From an uncultured Oscillospiraceae bacterium (GTDB taxonomy: Bacteria; Bacillota; Clostridia; Oscillospirales; Oscillospiraceae), in assembly GCA_934565655.1 (NCBI GenBank), contig CAKTIE010000005.1:57960-121959 (forward strand): 64,000 bases of DNA. Reading direction: 5' to 3'. How positions within the stretch are numbered: the stretch's first letter is position 1; every line of letters starts with the position of its first letter. Below, piece by piece: positions 32,000 through 39,982 of the stretch. The translations under genes were made by a program, and so were the position numbers. Below the pieces are notes generated by a model. It was not told the origin of the DNA. It did not search any database and saw only the letters and a list, made by a program, of their open reading frames with translations.

Positions 32000-33439
32000 A
32001 TGATGATCCAGACCATCAAAGACCTTGTGGCCGCCAAGGCGGACACCACCGTTCAGCTGGCCAGAGATATCTGGGGCTACGCAGAGCTGTCCTATGAGGA
32101 GACGCGTTCCGCCGCCGCCCTGATCAACGCCCTGAAGCAGGAGGGCTTTGCCATTGAGGAGGGCATCGCTGATATCCCCACCGCCTTTACCGCCACCTTC
32201 ACATGCGGCAGCGGCAAGCCCGTGGTGGGCTTTCTGGCGGAGTATGACGCGCTGGCGGGCCTGAGCCAGAAGGCGGCCTGCCCCGTGCAGGAGCCGGTAC
32301 AGCCCGGCGGCGCGGGCCACGGCTGCGGCCACAACCTGCTGGGCAGCGGCTGCTTTGCCGCCGCCGTGGCGCTGAAGGACTATCTGCTGAAGGAAAAGCT
32401 GGACGGCACCGTGATCTTTTTCGGCTGCCCCGCCGAGGAGGGCGCCGGCTCCAAGCAGTTCGTCGCCCGTGCCGGGTATTTTGACAACGTGGACTTTGCC
32501 TACACCTGGCATCCGGAGACGGTGAACGAGGTGGGCTCGCGGGGCAGCGTGGCCATCATGGGCGCCAACTTCATCTTTGACGGCGTGGCGGCCCATGCCG
32601 GCGGCGAGCCCCACCTGGGCCGCAGCGCGCTGGACGCCTGCGAGCTGATGAACGTAGGCTGCAACTATCTGCGGGAGCACATGATCGACGCCGCCCGCAT
32701 CCACTATGCCTACTCCGATCCCGGCGGCACCGCCCCCAATGTGGTGCAGAGCCACGCCGTGATCAAGTACGAGGTGCGCGCGCCGAAGGTCAGTCAGGTG
32801 CAGGAGCTGTTCACCCGTGTGGTGGACGTGGCCAAGGGCGCGGCGCTGATGACCGGCACCAGAATGCGCTATGAGATCACCATGGCCTTCTCCGACTATG
32901 TGCCCAACCGCACGCTGGGTGCGGTGGTGGATCAGTGCCTGCGGGAGCTGGGCGCGCCGGAGTGGACGGAGGCGGACTACGCGCTGGCGGCGGAGTTCCT
33001 GCGCACCTATCCCCGTACCACCATGGCGGGCATCCGGGAAAAGCTGACGGCCTACTTTGCCCCGGAGGAGCTGGACGCCGCGCTGGCCAGGCCGCTGGAC
33101 AGCGTCATTCACCCCTTTGACCCCAGAGAGACCGGCTATAATTCCGGCTCCACCGACGTGGGCGATGTGGGCTATGCCACCCCCACCGTCATGTTCCACA
33201 TCGCCACGGCCTGCCTGGGCAATGTGGGCCACTCCTGGCAGAACACTGCCTTCGCCTGCTCGGACATCGGCATGAAGGGCATGCTGCGGGCGGCGGAGGT
33301 CATGACGCTGGCCGCCATCCGCACCATGGCACAGCCGGAGCTGATCCGGAAGGCCCGCTGGGAGCTGCTGGCGAAAAACGGCGGCAGCTACCACTGCCCG
33401 CTGCCGGATTACGTTACGCCGCCCATCGGAAGATATTAA
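32000..33439 (+). CDS. AbgB-like M20 amidohydrolase
   Basis: A 479-residue M20D-type metal hydrolase. Metal and catalytic motifs are FLAEYDALAGL, GHGCGHNLLG, CPAEEGAG, TWHPETVN and, near the C-terminus, GHSWQNTAFACSD. The closest known group is aminobenzoyl-glutamate utilisation protein B and related indole-acetyl/acyl-amino acid hydrolases. It starts 12 bases after the ABC ATPase gene, so it probably cleaves the amide the importer brings in, releasing an amino acid. AAGGAG precedes the start. The specific substrate is inference. Confidence 0.88.
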   Translation: MMIQTIKDLVAAKADTTVQLARDIWGYAELSYEETRSAAALINALKQEGFAIEEGIADIPTAFTATFTCGSGKPVVGFLAEYDALAGLSQKAACPVQEPVQPGGAGHGCGHNLLGSGCFAAAVALKDYLLKEKLDGTVIFFGCPAEEGAGSKQFVARAGYFDNVDFAYTWHPETVNEVGSRGSVAIMGANFIFDGVAAHAGGEPHLGRSALDACELMNVGCNYLREHMIDAARIHYAYSDPGGTAPNVVQSHAVIKYEVRAPKVSQVQELFTRVVDVAKGAALMTGTRMRYEITMAFSDYVPNRTLGAVVDQCLRELGAPEWTEADYALAAEFLRTYPRTTMAGIREKLTAYFAPEELDAALARPLDSVIHPFDPRETGYNSGSTDVGDVGYATPTVMFHIATACLGNVGHSWQNTAFACSDIGMKGMLRAAEVMTLAAIRTMAQPELIRKARWELLAKNGGSYHCPLPDYVTPPIGRY

Positions 33440-33490
33440 AAAAGCGATCTCTCCTGTTCCGGAAGGGAATAGGAGAGATCGTTTTTTTGG
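33437..33490 (+). terminator. Terminator of the ABC/AbgB operon
   Basis: AAAAAGCGATCTCTCCT...AGGAGAGATCGTTTTTTT: a 13-bp stem and long T-tract, overlapping the end of the AbgB-like gene. Confidence 0.92.
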
Positions 33491-33531
33491 TAGGAGAGAA
33501 GAGAGAAAACAGATGGCGTTGAGAGCGTGTG

Positions 33532-33756
33532 TTACGCGGCGGCGTGAGCGCTGCGGCGGGAAGCATGCTCCTCATAGTCCAGCTCCAGCAGACCGGCCTT
33601 GCCGGCAGCCCAAGCGGCCACGACGCCGAACACCACGGGCAGGTAGTAACCGGCCTGGCGGATAGGCTCGTCAGCAGCAGTCATCAGGAAAGCGGTGGCA
33701 ACCACCAGAACCAGAGAAACGATAGCGGTCAGGATGTAGGCATTGATGTTCTTCAT
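33532..33756 (-). CDS. Small two-helix membrane protein
   Basis: A 74-residue protein with two hydrophobic helices, about residues 6-26 (AYILTAIVSLVLVVATAFLM) and 37-55 (GYYLPVVFGVVAAWAAG), and a charged C-terminal tail containing DYEEHASRRSAH. AAGGAGG stands about 9 bases before the ATG. No family was recognised. It is isolated, in reverse orientation between the AbgB terminator and the HAD gene, with an AT-rich upstream region (33757-33900) that may hold its promoter. Confidence 0.7.
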   Translation of the reverse strand: MKNINAYILTAIVSLVLVVATAFLMTAADEPIRQAGYYLPVVFGVVAAWAAGKAGLLELDYEEHASRRSAHAAA

Positions 33757-34009
33757 GGTAAATTCCTCCTTGAAGGTTTTGTTATATTTTTAATGTTTTG
33801 GGGTCTTTTTCTTTTGTGACTACATAGTAGAATATTTAACGGGAAAAGTAAAGCTATGGAATGTGATAGTGCATATCAGTAACACTGTTAGCTGAACAGG
33901 AGCGCTGACGAGCAAAGATTGCCGGAAAGATTTTACCTTTTTATGGTGGACGGCCGCCCGGTCACATGGTATAGTAATAATGAAATCGAAATGAAGGGTG
34001 GGACCGATT

Positions 34010-34819
34010 ATGGAACCAATGGCTTCCCTGGATCTCAACGCGAAAAAAGGCTTCATCTGCGATATGGACGGCGTGATCTATCACGGCAACCGTATCCTGC
34101 CCGGTGTGGCGGAGTTCATCCAGTGGCTCCACGATGAGGACAAGGAGTACCTTTTCCTCACCAACAACAGCGGCTATACGCCCCGTGAGCTGAACCAGAA
34201 GCTGGCCCGCATGGGTCTGGACGTGCCGGAGGAGCACTTCTATACCAGTGCGCTGGCCACGGCGGCCTTCCTGAAGGAGCAGGCTCCCGGCTGCTCCGTG
34301 TTTGCCATCGGAGAGGCGGGACTGCTGAACGCCCTGTATGATGCGGGCATCACCATGAACGATGTGAATCCCGATTATGTGGTGGTGGGTGAGGGACGCT
34401 CCTATTCGCTGGATACCCTGACCAAGGCCACCAATCTGGTGATGGCGGGCGCGAAGCTCATCGGAGCCAACTCCGATGTGTCCGGCCCCATCGAAAACGG
34501 CATCGCACCGGCCTGCCGCGCCCTGATCGCGCCCATCGAGATGGCCACCGGCAAGCAGGCGTATTTCTGTGGCAAGCCCAATCCGCTGATGATGCGCACC
34601 GGCCTGCGGATGCTGCACTGTCACTCCGCCGAGGCGGTGATGGTAGGCGACCGCATGGACACCGATGTGATCTCCGGCATGGAGAGCGGCATGTCCACGG
34701 TGCTGGTGCTGTCCGGCGTGTCCACCCGCGAGACGCTGAAAACCTATGCCTACCGGCCCAGCATCGTGCTGGACGGCGTGGGCGATATCCCGGCGCTGGC
34801 CCGGGCGGCAAAGAAATGA
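34010..34819 (+). CDS. HAD-IIA phosphatase (NagD-like)
   Basis: A 269-residue HAD hydrolase. Motif I is GFICDMDGVIYHGN (about residue 14), motif II FLTNNSG, and motif III/IV is KPNPLMMRTG and MVGDRMDTDVISGMESG. The large C2A cap between motifs II and III places it with NagD/AraL enzymes, which hydrolyse sugar phosphates, nucleotides or p-nitrophenyl phosphate. The ATG at 34010 was chosen; the upstream GTG at 33998 is not needed. A TATAGT -10 element lies about 40 bases upstream. Confidence 0.93.
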   Translation: MEPMASLDLNAKKGFICDMDGVIYHGNRILPGVAEFIQWLHDEDKEYLFLTNNSGYTPRELNQKLARMGLDVPEEHFYTSALATAAFLKEQAPGCSVFAIGEAGLLNALYDAGITMNDVNPDYVVVGEGRSYSLDTLTKATNLVMAGAKLIGANSDVSGPIENGIAPACRALIAPIEMATGKQAYFCGKPNPLMMRTGLRMLHCHSAEAVMVGDRMDTDVISGMESGMSTVLVLSGVSTRETLKTYAYRPSIVLDGVGDIPALARAAKK

Positions 34820-34822
34820 ACA

Positions 34823-34866
34823 AAGAAAAATCGGAAAGGGACGGGAGTTCCTTTCCGATTTTTCTT
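34823..34866. terminator. Bidirectional terminator between HAD and coaX genes
   Basis: A 16-bp stem, AAGAAAAATCGGAAAG / CTTTCCGATTTTTCTT. It serves the HAD gene on the plus strand and the converging coaX on the minus strand. Confidence 0.9.
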
Positions 34867-34884
34867 ATAGAGAGGGAAAATGGA

Positions 34885-35648
34885 TCAATGTGTTTCTCTA
34901 CGGTACATGACCGACAGGCCCCGCAGCAACAAAGCCTCATCAAGAATGACCGGCGGCGGCAGTGGGGGATCACGCATCCCGCCAGTCCGCCGGTGGCGAC
35001 GGCGGTCACCGGCCTGCCCAGCGATGTCTCCAGCCGGTCCAGCATGCCGTCCGCCATGGCGGCGGCTCCCAGCACAACGCCGCTGCGGAGACAGTCCTCT
35101 GTGCTGCGGCTCAGGGCGCTTTCAGGAGCGGTCAGCTCCGGCATGGGCAGTCCTGTCCGCTGCGCCAGCGCTTCCGCGCCTACGCCCACGCCGGGCGCGA
35201 TGGCCCCGCCCAGAAAAGCGCCGCTTTCATCCAGCACCGAAAAGGTGGTAGCGGTTCCCATGTCGATCAGCACCAGCGGCGGCGTGTATTGTGCCAGCGC
35301 ACCCTCCGCGGCGGCGATCAGGTCAGCGCCCAGGGTCTCCGGCTGCTCAATGCGGATGGGAATGGTGGTTCTGGCCGTATCGCCCACCACCAGCACAGGG
35401 CCGGAAAGCAGCGCGGAGAGTGCCTGCCGCAGCGGCTCTGTGACGGCGGCCACGACGCTGGAGAGGATGGCGCCCTCGAAGCCTTCGGCGGGACAGCCGT
35501 TTTGCGCCAGAGAGTCCCTGATGGCGGCCATATATCCGGCGGCATCCAGACGGCGGTCGGTGATCAGCCGCATGGTGTGCCGCACCTCAAATCTATCCAT
35601 GCAGCCCAGCACAATGTTGCTGTTGCCTGCGTCCACTGCCAGGATCAT
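34885..35648 (-). pseudogene. coaX: Type III pantothenate kinase, frameshifted near the 3' end
   Basis: CoaX phosphorylates pantothenate, the first step of CoA synthesis. The N-terminus MILAVDAGNSNIVLG, the GADLIAAAEGAL motif and LIDMGTATTF are intact. After VATGGLAGCVIPHCR the frame breaks in a GCC-rich run at about 34951-34961. A one-base shift restores the expected family ending VILDEALLLRGLSVMYRRE and a stop at 34885. The span of 764 bases is one short of a multiple of three, consistent with a single-base deletion. In the unshifted frame translation runs on, antisense into the HAD gene. It may be a sequencing error, since the gene is normally essential in bacteria that rely on CoaX. It overlaps the PanT-like gene by ATGA. 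Confidence 0.85.
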
Positions 35649-36196
35649 GCCGTCCGCCTCCGCATGGCCACGATCCGCAGCACGGCGGGAGCCAGCACGA
35701 TGTTGACGGCCAGCTCCAGCAGGAAGTTGACGCTCATGAACGCGGAGAGCACCGCGGCCCAGGAGGTATCGAAAAACAGCACCAGCACCAGATACAGCAC
35801 GCCGGTGTTCACCAGCGGGCAGACCGCTGCTGCCGCGACGACCGCCGCCTTTTCGCTGCGGCGGCTCACCAGCCGGTATACAGCGGCGGCAGCCGCGCCG
35901 CACAGGGTGCCCTTCACCACGCAGGCGGCGGAGGTGATCAGCGGGTGCAGCGCCAGCATCATCTGACCGGAGGCGTCCGCCCCGGTCAGTACCATGACCA
36001 GAACGACCAGGCCGAATACAGTACCGATCAGCGCGCCGCTGCCGACGCCGTACAGTGCGCCGGCCACCACGATGGGGATCAGCGTCAGGGTGATGGGAAA
36101 GCTGCCGAAGCGGATGAAGGTGGCTGCCGTTTGCAGTACGACCACAAGTGCGGTCAGCATGCCCAGTGCCGTCAGGCGGGAAAAACCGTTTTTCAT
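35645..36196 (-). CDS. ECF transporter S-component, pantothenate (PanT-like)
   Basis: A 183-residue membrane protein with about six helices in the S-component pattern: ALGMLTALVVVLQTAA near the N-terminus, SFPITLTLIPIVVAGALYG in the substrate region, and GVGSGALIGTVFGL. S-components capture vitamins and dock on a shared EcfA-EcfT module. Because its stop overlaps the start of coaX, pantothenate is the most likely substrate. AGGAGG lies 8 bases before the ATG. The specificity is inference from context. Confidence 0.85.
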   Translation of the reverse strand: MKNGFSRLTALGMLTALVVVLQTAATFIRFGSFPITLTLIPIVVAGALYGVGSGALIGTVFGLVVLVMVLTGADASGQMMLALHPLITSAACVVKGTLCGAAAAAVYRLVSRRSEKAAVVAAAAVCPLVNTGVLYLVLVLFFDTSWAAVLSAFMSVNFLLELAVNIVLAPAVLRIVAMRRRTA

Positions 36197-36253
36197 TTGT
36201 CAGACCTCCTGCTGTCGCTCCGCGCAGGGCGGATGCAACGCAAATTTTACAGC

Positions 36254-36282
36254 AGTATAACGAACGGATGCCGCGCTGTCTA
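36254..36282 (-). promoter_or_regulatory. Promoter of the PanT-coaX operon
   Basis: Minus strand: -35 TAGACA (36277-36282), 17-base spacer, -10 TATACT (36254-36259), 57 bases before the S-component start. Confidence 0.68.
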
Positions 36283-36374
36283 TCCGCCTGGCGTAAAATT
36301 TAAGTAAAATTTTTCCCGGACGCCGCTGCGGCCACCTATATGATGAGCAGTTTCATGCGATTTGCTCTGCCCGC

Positions 36375-36425
36375 TTGACAAAGGGGGACGGCAGTGCTAC
36401 AATATGGCTAACGAATATTAGTTAG
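36375..36425 (+). promoter_or_regulatory. Promoter and operator of the TetR-DUF998 operon
   Basis: -35 TTGACA (36375-36380), 17-base spacer, -10 TACAAT (36398-36403). Immediately downstream is the near-perfect dyad CTAACGAAT-ATTAGTTAG (36408-36425; 8 of 9 positions symmetric), ideally placed for repression by the TetR protein encoded 11 bases later. Confidence 0.78.
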
Positions 36426-36435
36426 GATAAAAAGG

Positions 36436-37080
36436 ATGAAGCAGGAAGCGACACGGCAGAGGATACTGGACGAGGCGCTGGCGCTGTTTTCCGCCCGGGG
36501 CTACGATTCCGTCAGCGTGGGAGAGATCGCAAAGGCGGTGGGCATCAAGGCGCCCTCACTTTACAACCATTTTCCAAGCAAGCGTGCCATTTTTGACGCC
36601 ATCGTGGAAGCCACGGCGGCACAGTATGAGGCGGATACTGATAAGATCGACATTCATGTGCAGAACGTGGCGCAGGATATCCCCGCCTTTACGGAGATCA
36701 CCGCGGACGCGCTGGTTGAAAAGGTGCGGCAGATCTTTCTTTACTCCCTCCACGACGAGAACATCAGCCGCTTCCGCCGCATGATGACCATCGAGCAGTT
36801 CCGCTCGCCGGAGCTGGCGGCGCTGTACTCCCGGCGGTATGTGGAGCGGGTCCTGGATTACCATGCCGGGATTTTCCGTGCGCTGATCGCGGCCGGGGAG
36901 ATACAGGCGGAGGATCCGGACACGCTGGCCATGCTGTACGTTGCCCCGGTGCTGACGCTGATCGGCGTGTGTGACCGCCAGCCGGAGCGGGAGACGGAAT
37001 GTCTCGCCAGGCTGGAAGCCCACGTCCGCCTTTTCTTCCGTCTCGTCCACGAAAAGCCGCCGATGGAGATACAGGCATAA
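36436..37080 (+). CDS. TetR-family regulator
   Basis: A 214-residue TetR protein. The N-terminal helix-turn-helix (residues 5-50) has RILDEALALFSARGYDSVSVGEIAKAVG and APSLYNHFPSKRAIF in the family pattern. The C-terminal ligand domain is unspecific. The dyad over its transcription start suggests autoregulation. It lies 12 bases before the DUF998 membrane protein gene, which it most likely controls. Confidence 0.92.
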   Translation: MKQEATRQRILDEALALFSARGYDSVSVGEIAKAVGIKAPSLYNHFPSKRAIFDAIVEATAAQYEADTDKIDIHVQNVAQDIPAFTEITADALVEKVRQIFLYSLHDENISRFRRMMTIEQFRSPELAALYSRRYVERVLDYHAGIFRALIAAGEIQAEDPDTLAMLYVAPVLTLIGVCDRQPERETECLARLEAHVRLFFRLVHEKPPMEIQA

Positions 37081-37092
37081 GAAGGAACACAT

Positions 37093-37719
37093 ATGAAAAA
37101 AACACTGGTACAGAAGCTGGGCCTTCTGGGCATCGTCAGCTTTCTGTCGTATACGGCGGCGGTGGTATTCGCGCCGCTGGCTTACCCCGGATATAATTGG
37201 ATGGCGCAGGCCGTCAGCGACCTGAGCGCCGCCAACGCGCCGTCACTGGCGCTGTGGAACCGGCTCAGCGCCTTTTACAATGTGTGCGAGGTGGTCTGCG
37301 TCACGGTGGTGTGCATCGGCATCCGGGGCCGGAGGACAAAGCGGCTGCGCGCCGGGATATACCTGTTTGCCGTCATGGAGTGGATCTCCGCCATCGGCTA
37401 CCGGATGTTCCCTCTCAGTGACAGCGGCTACGCCGGTGCGTTTCAGGACGTGATGCATATGGTGGTTACCGCCTTGGTGGTGCTGCTGTCCATCGTGTCG
37501 CTGAGCGTTATCATCGCCGCGGGCGTGAAGGATCGGAGCTGCCGCTCCTACGGCATATGCGCCGCCGCTGCCCTCGGCATGATGCTGGTGGGTGCGGTAG
37601 GCATGAAATTAGTGCCTGCCGCATACTTCGGCGTGGTGGAGCGCTTCAGCGTGTTCGCCGCCACGGGCTTCAACGCGGCGCTGGGACTTCACCTGTTCTG
37701 CGCCGGTGCGGCGGAATGA
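37093..37719 (+). CDS. DUF998 membrane protein
   Basis: A 208-residue integral membrane protein with six helices. The first loop has YPGYNWMAQAVSDLSA, the recognisable DUF998 motif (YPG-x(n)-SDL), and the fourth region has YRMFPLSDSGYAG. The function of the family is unknown. GAAGGA stands before the ATG. It is in an operon with the TetR gene. Confidence 0.85.
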   Translation: MKKTLVQKLGLLGIVSFLSYTAAVVFAPLAYPGYNWMAQAVSDLSAANAPSLALWNRLSAFYNVCEVVCVTVVCIGIRGRRTKRLRAGIYLFAVMEWISAIGYRMFPLSDSGYAGAFQDVMHMVVTALVVLLSIVSLSVIIAAGVKDRSCRSYGICAAAALGMMLVGAVGMKLVPAAYFGVVERFSVFAATGFNAALGLHLFCAGAAE

Positions 37720-37894
37720 ATTGTGTCAGCAACGGGTGTCTCTTTGACACCGCTGAAAATATTGATGAAAAGTAAGGAGAAATTTTTGAAACTGAGCACC
37801 ATGTTACTGGAGCGTGTGGCCTGACCGGGAGGTCTGGCAAATTCATTCACACGCCATTCCTCCCGAAGGGAACCCATCTTCAGGAGGAGTAAAA

Positions 37895-38320
37895 ATGAAT
37901 CGCGAAAACAAACGCAAAACCTTTGAAAAGGGCTACTATAAGACCCATGCCTGCCATGACGCCTTCACCTGCAAGGTCTGCGGCAGACTCTGCACGCCGG
38001 AAAATGCAGGAAGCGACCACCGCAACCACTGCCCCAACTGCCTGAACAGCCTCCATGTGGACATCGAGCCGGGAGACCGGGAGAGCGACTGCGGCGGCAT
38101 CATGGAGCCCATCACCGTCTGGGTACGCAAGGGCGGCGAGTGGGCCATCATCCACCGCTGCAGGCGCTGCGGCGCACTCAGCTCCAACCGCGTGGCGGCG
38201 GACGATAACCCCATGAAGCTGATGTCCATCGCCATGAAGCCCCTGTGTGAGCCGCCGTTCCCGCTGGAGCGCATCGAGGAGATGACGGCGCTGATGGGCG
38301 GCGACGGAAGTCTGGCGTAA
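37895..38320 (+). CDS. RNHCP-domain protein
   Basis: A 141-residue zinc-ribbon-like protein. FTCKVCGRLC (about residue 25) and DHRNHCPNCLNSLH (about residue 43) form the RNHCP signature that names the family; a second CxxC pair lies in HRCRRCGALSSNR (about residue 90). Metal binding is expected; the function is unknown. AGGAGG lies 6 bases before the ATG at 37895; the longer frame from 37814 has no site. The 175 bases upstream hold no other convincing gene. Confidence 0.88.
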   Translation: MNRENKRKTFEKGYYKTHACHDAFTCKVCGRLCTPENAGSDHRNHCPNCLNSLHVDIEPGDRESDCGGIMEPITVWVRKGGEWAIIHRCRRCGALSSNRVAADDNPMKLMSIAMKPLCEPPFPLERIEEMTALMGGDGSLA

Positions 38321-38361
38321 AGACACGGCATGGACAGACGGGCCTGACAGCAAAGGAAAAA

Positions 38362-38400
38362 CCACAGGAGCGCAGCAGAAGATCTGCTGCGCTCCTGTGG
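38362..38400. terminator. Bidirectional terminator after RNHCP and HTH genes
   Basis: A 17-bp stem, CCACAGGAGCGCAGCAG / CTGCTGCGCTCCTGTGG, flanked by A- and T-rich bases, between converging genes. Confidence 0.88.
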
Positions 38401-38406
38401 CTTCTT

Positions 38407-39864
38407 TTACCGGCTGTCCTCCGGCACTGTGCGGCGCAGTGCGTCTATGGCCTGCCGGATCTTTTCCAGCGTGGCGTCCTTTGTCAGAACCGCGTCAGAA
38501 CCGGCCATGGCGGTGATATAATCCAGAAACGCCTCGGTGATGGTGCTTTCTTCGATCTGCACGTTGCAGTATTGGCCGGTGACCTCCAGCGGCAGGGTGA
38601 AATGGGTGCCCACATGCTCCCGGACAGCAATGACCACCTCCTGCGGCAGGTGCAGCCGCTGAGGCTTTGCGATCCGCAGGATTTTCCCGCTCTCCGCGCA
38701 GTCCCGGTAAAGCCGCTCCAGAACGGTCAGCCGGATGTCGGGCGGCGCGGGAAGGGAGCCGCCCTGCGGCAGGTCGCCGATATAGCCCGTTTCCGCGAAG
38801 AGCCGCAGGCCGTCCTCGTAGAAAAGACCGGTGTAGTTCTGCTGCCGCAGCAGACTGCCATAGGTCAGGATGGCCTGGATCAGCTGCTGCCGCGCCGGGA
38901 CATCAGGCAGGATCAGCCGGTCCAGGATCTCCGCGTCCGCATAGGGCACCAGACAAGGCTGGAACTCCAGAAAGCCGAAGCGGTGAGGCTGGGCGTCCAC
39001 GCTGTTGTAGTAATTCAGAAGGCGCAGGGTATCAAAGTTTTCGTTGAACAGCGGTCTGGCATCGGACAGCATGGCCTGTGCCCCGTCCCGCCAGCAGCGC
39101 AGCAGCTCCGGTTCCCGCAGGATCATGGCCTGCTGGCCGTCCCGGTGCAGCAGGAACACCGCCTGCGGCAGCAGCAGGCAGTAGGGAAACAGCACCCCGG
39201 CATGGGGCGTCTCCACATGGGCGGTATAGCTGTACCAGAGGGCGTAGTCAAAACGGCTGCTCAGCAGCATGGGGAGCGCGTCAAAAAGCGCACGGAGGTT
39301 GGCTGTACAGGCCTCCGCCTGGGGCGCTTTCCAGAACTCCACCAGCTGTGCCACCTTCAGATCGTCGCCGTTCAGGCCGCAGAGGATGGACAGGCTCTTT
39401 TGCAGCCAGTCCTTGGGAAATCCCGGAAAAAATACCAGCGTACCGCCGATCAGCGCGCTTTCCGACAGAAGGGAAGCCAGCGTATTGAGAATGGCCGCTT
39501 CACCGGAGAGCAGCGCCGCGCCCTTCGGCGTCTCCTCCGCCGCGGGCCAGACCTGCCGGGGAATGGGCGTGGCGTGAAAGGCACGATCCAGCTGCTCCAG
39601 CATGGCCCGCACGCAGGCGCGGCGCTCGGCCACATCCGGGCCAAGCAGCTCGCCCTCCAGCAGCTCCAGCAGCTCCGCCTGCTGGGCGGCAGAGGCCCGC
39701 AGATGGGGCAGCAGACGGTCGATATCCTTTTGGGACGGCTTGCGGCTGCCGCTGAGGATGTTCTGGAGATTCGGCCGGTTCATCCCCGATATTCTGGCCA
39801 GCGTCGCGTGGGAGACGCCGCTTTCCTCCACCAGATTTTTCAGATATTGGCTGAAGCGGGACAT
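38407..39864 (-). CDS. Large HTH (XRE) protein with uncharacterised sensor-like region
   Basis: A 485-residue protein. The first 60 residues are an XRE-type helix-turn-helix (YLKNLVEESGVSHATLARISG, then NRPNLQNILSGSRKPSQ). The remaining ~420 residues match no family I recognise and contain several hydrophobic-aromatic stretches (GGTLVFFPGFPKDWLQ, FDYALWYSYTAHVE). No membrane helix is evident. AGGAGG lies 8 bases before the ATG. It is divergent from a lipoprotein gene, with a tandem TTGACACAGG repeat between them, so it may control that gene. Confidence 0.7.
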   Translation of the reverse strand: MSRFSQYLKNLVEESGVSHATLARISGMNRPNLQNILSGSRKPSQKDIDRLLPHLRASAAQQAELLELLEGELLGPDVAERRACVRAMLEQLDRAFHATPIPRQVWPAAEETPKGAALLSGEAAILNTLASLLSESALIGGTLVFFPGFPKDWLQKSLSILCGLNGDDLKVAQLVEFWKAPQAEACTANLRALFDALPMLLSSRFDYALWYSYTAHVETPHAGVLFPYCLLLPQAVFLLHRDGQQAMILREPELLRCWRDGAQAMLSDARPLFNENFDTLRLLNYYNSVDAQPHRFGFLEFQPCLVPYADAEILDRLILPDVPARQQLIQAILTYGSLLRQQNYTGLFYEDGLRLFAETGYIGDLPQGGSLPAPPDIRLTVLERLYRDCAESGKILRIAKPQRLHLPQEVVIAVREHVGTHFTLPLEVTGQYCNVQIEESTITEAFLDYITAMAGSDAVLTKDATLEKIRQAIDALRRTVPEDSR

Positions 39865-39888
39865 GTTTTGCTCCTCCTAAATATTGGC

Positions 39889-39912
39889 TTGACACAGGCT
39901 TTGACACAGGTT
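39889..39912 (+). promoter_or_regulatory. Tandem 12-base repeat TTGACACAGGyT
   Basis: TTGACACAGGCT and TTGACACAGGTT stand head to tail in the 118-base divergent region. The second TTGACA could serve as a -35 for the lipoprotein gene, with TACTTT 17 bases later. The repeat may be a regulator site. Confidence 0.5.
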
Positions 39913-39982
39913 GCCTTTGCTGATACTTTACACTAAAATAACGAAATAAGCAATCCCGATCGCATAACAGGAGGAACCAAAA

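Noticed and set aside
34458..34884. C-terminal extension of the coaX frame antisense to the HAD gene
   Set aside because: It arises from the frameshift at about 34955; the shifted frame gives the conserved CoaX ending.
37786..37824. A 12-residue frame starting TTG after AAGGAG
   Set aside because: It could be a leader peptide or relic start, but it is too short, with no attenuator behind it, to support as a gene.
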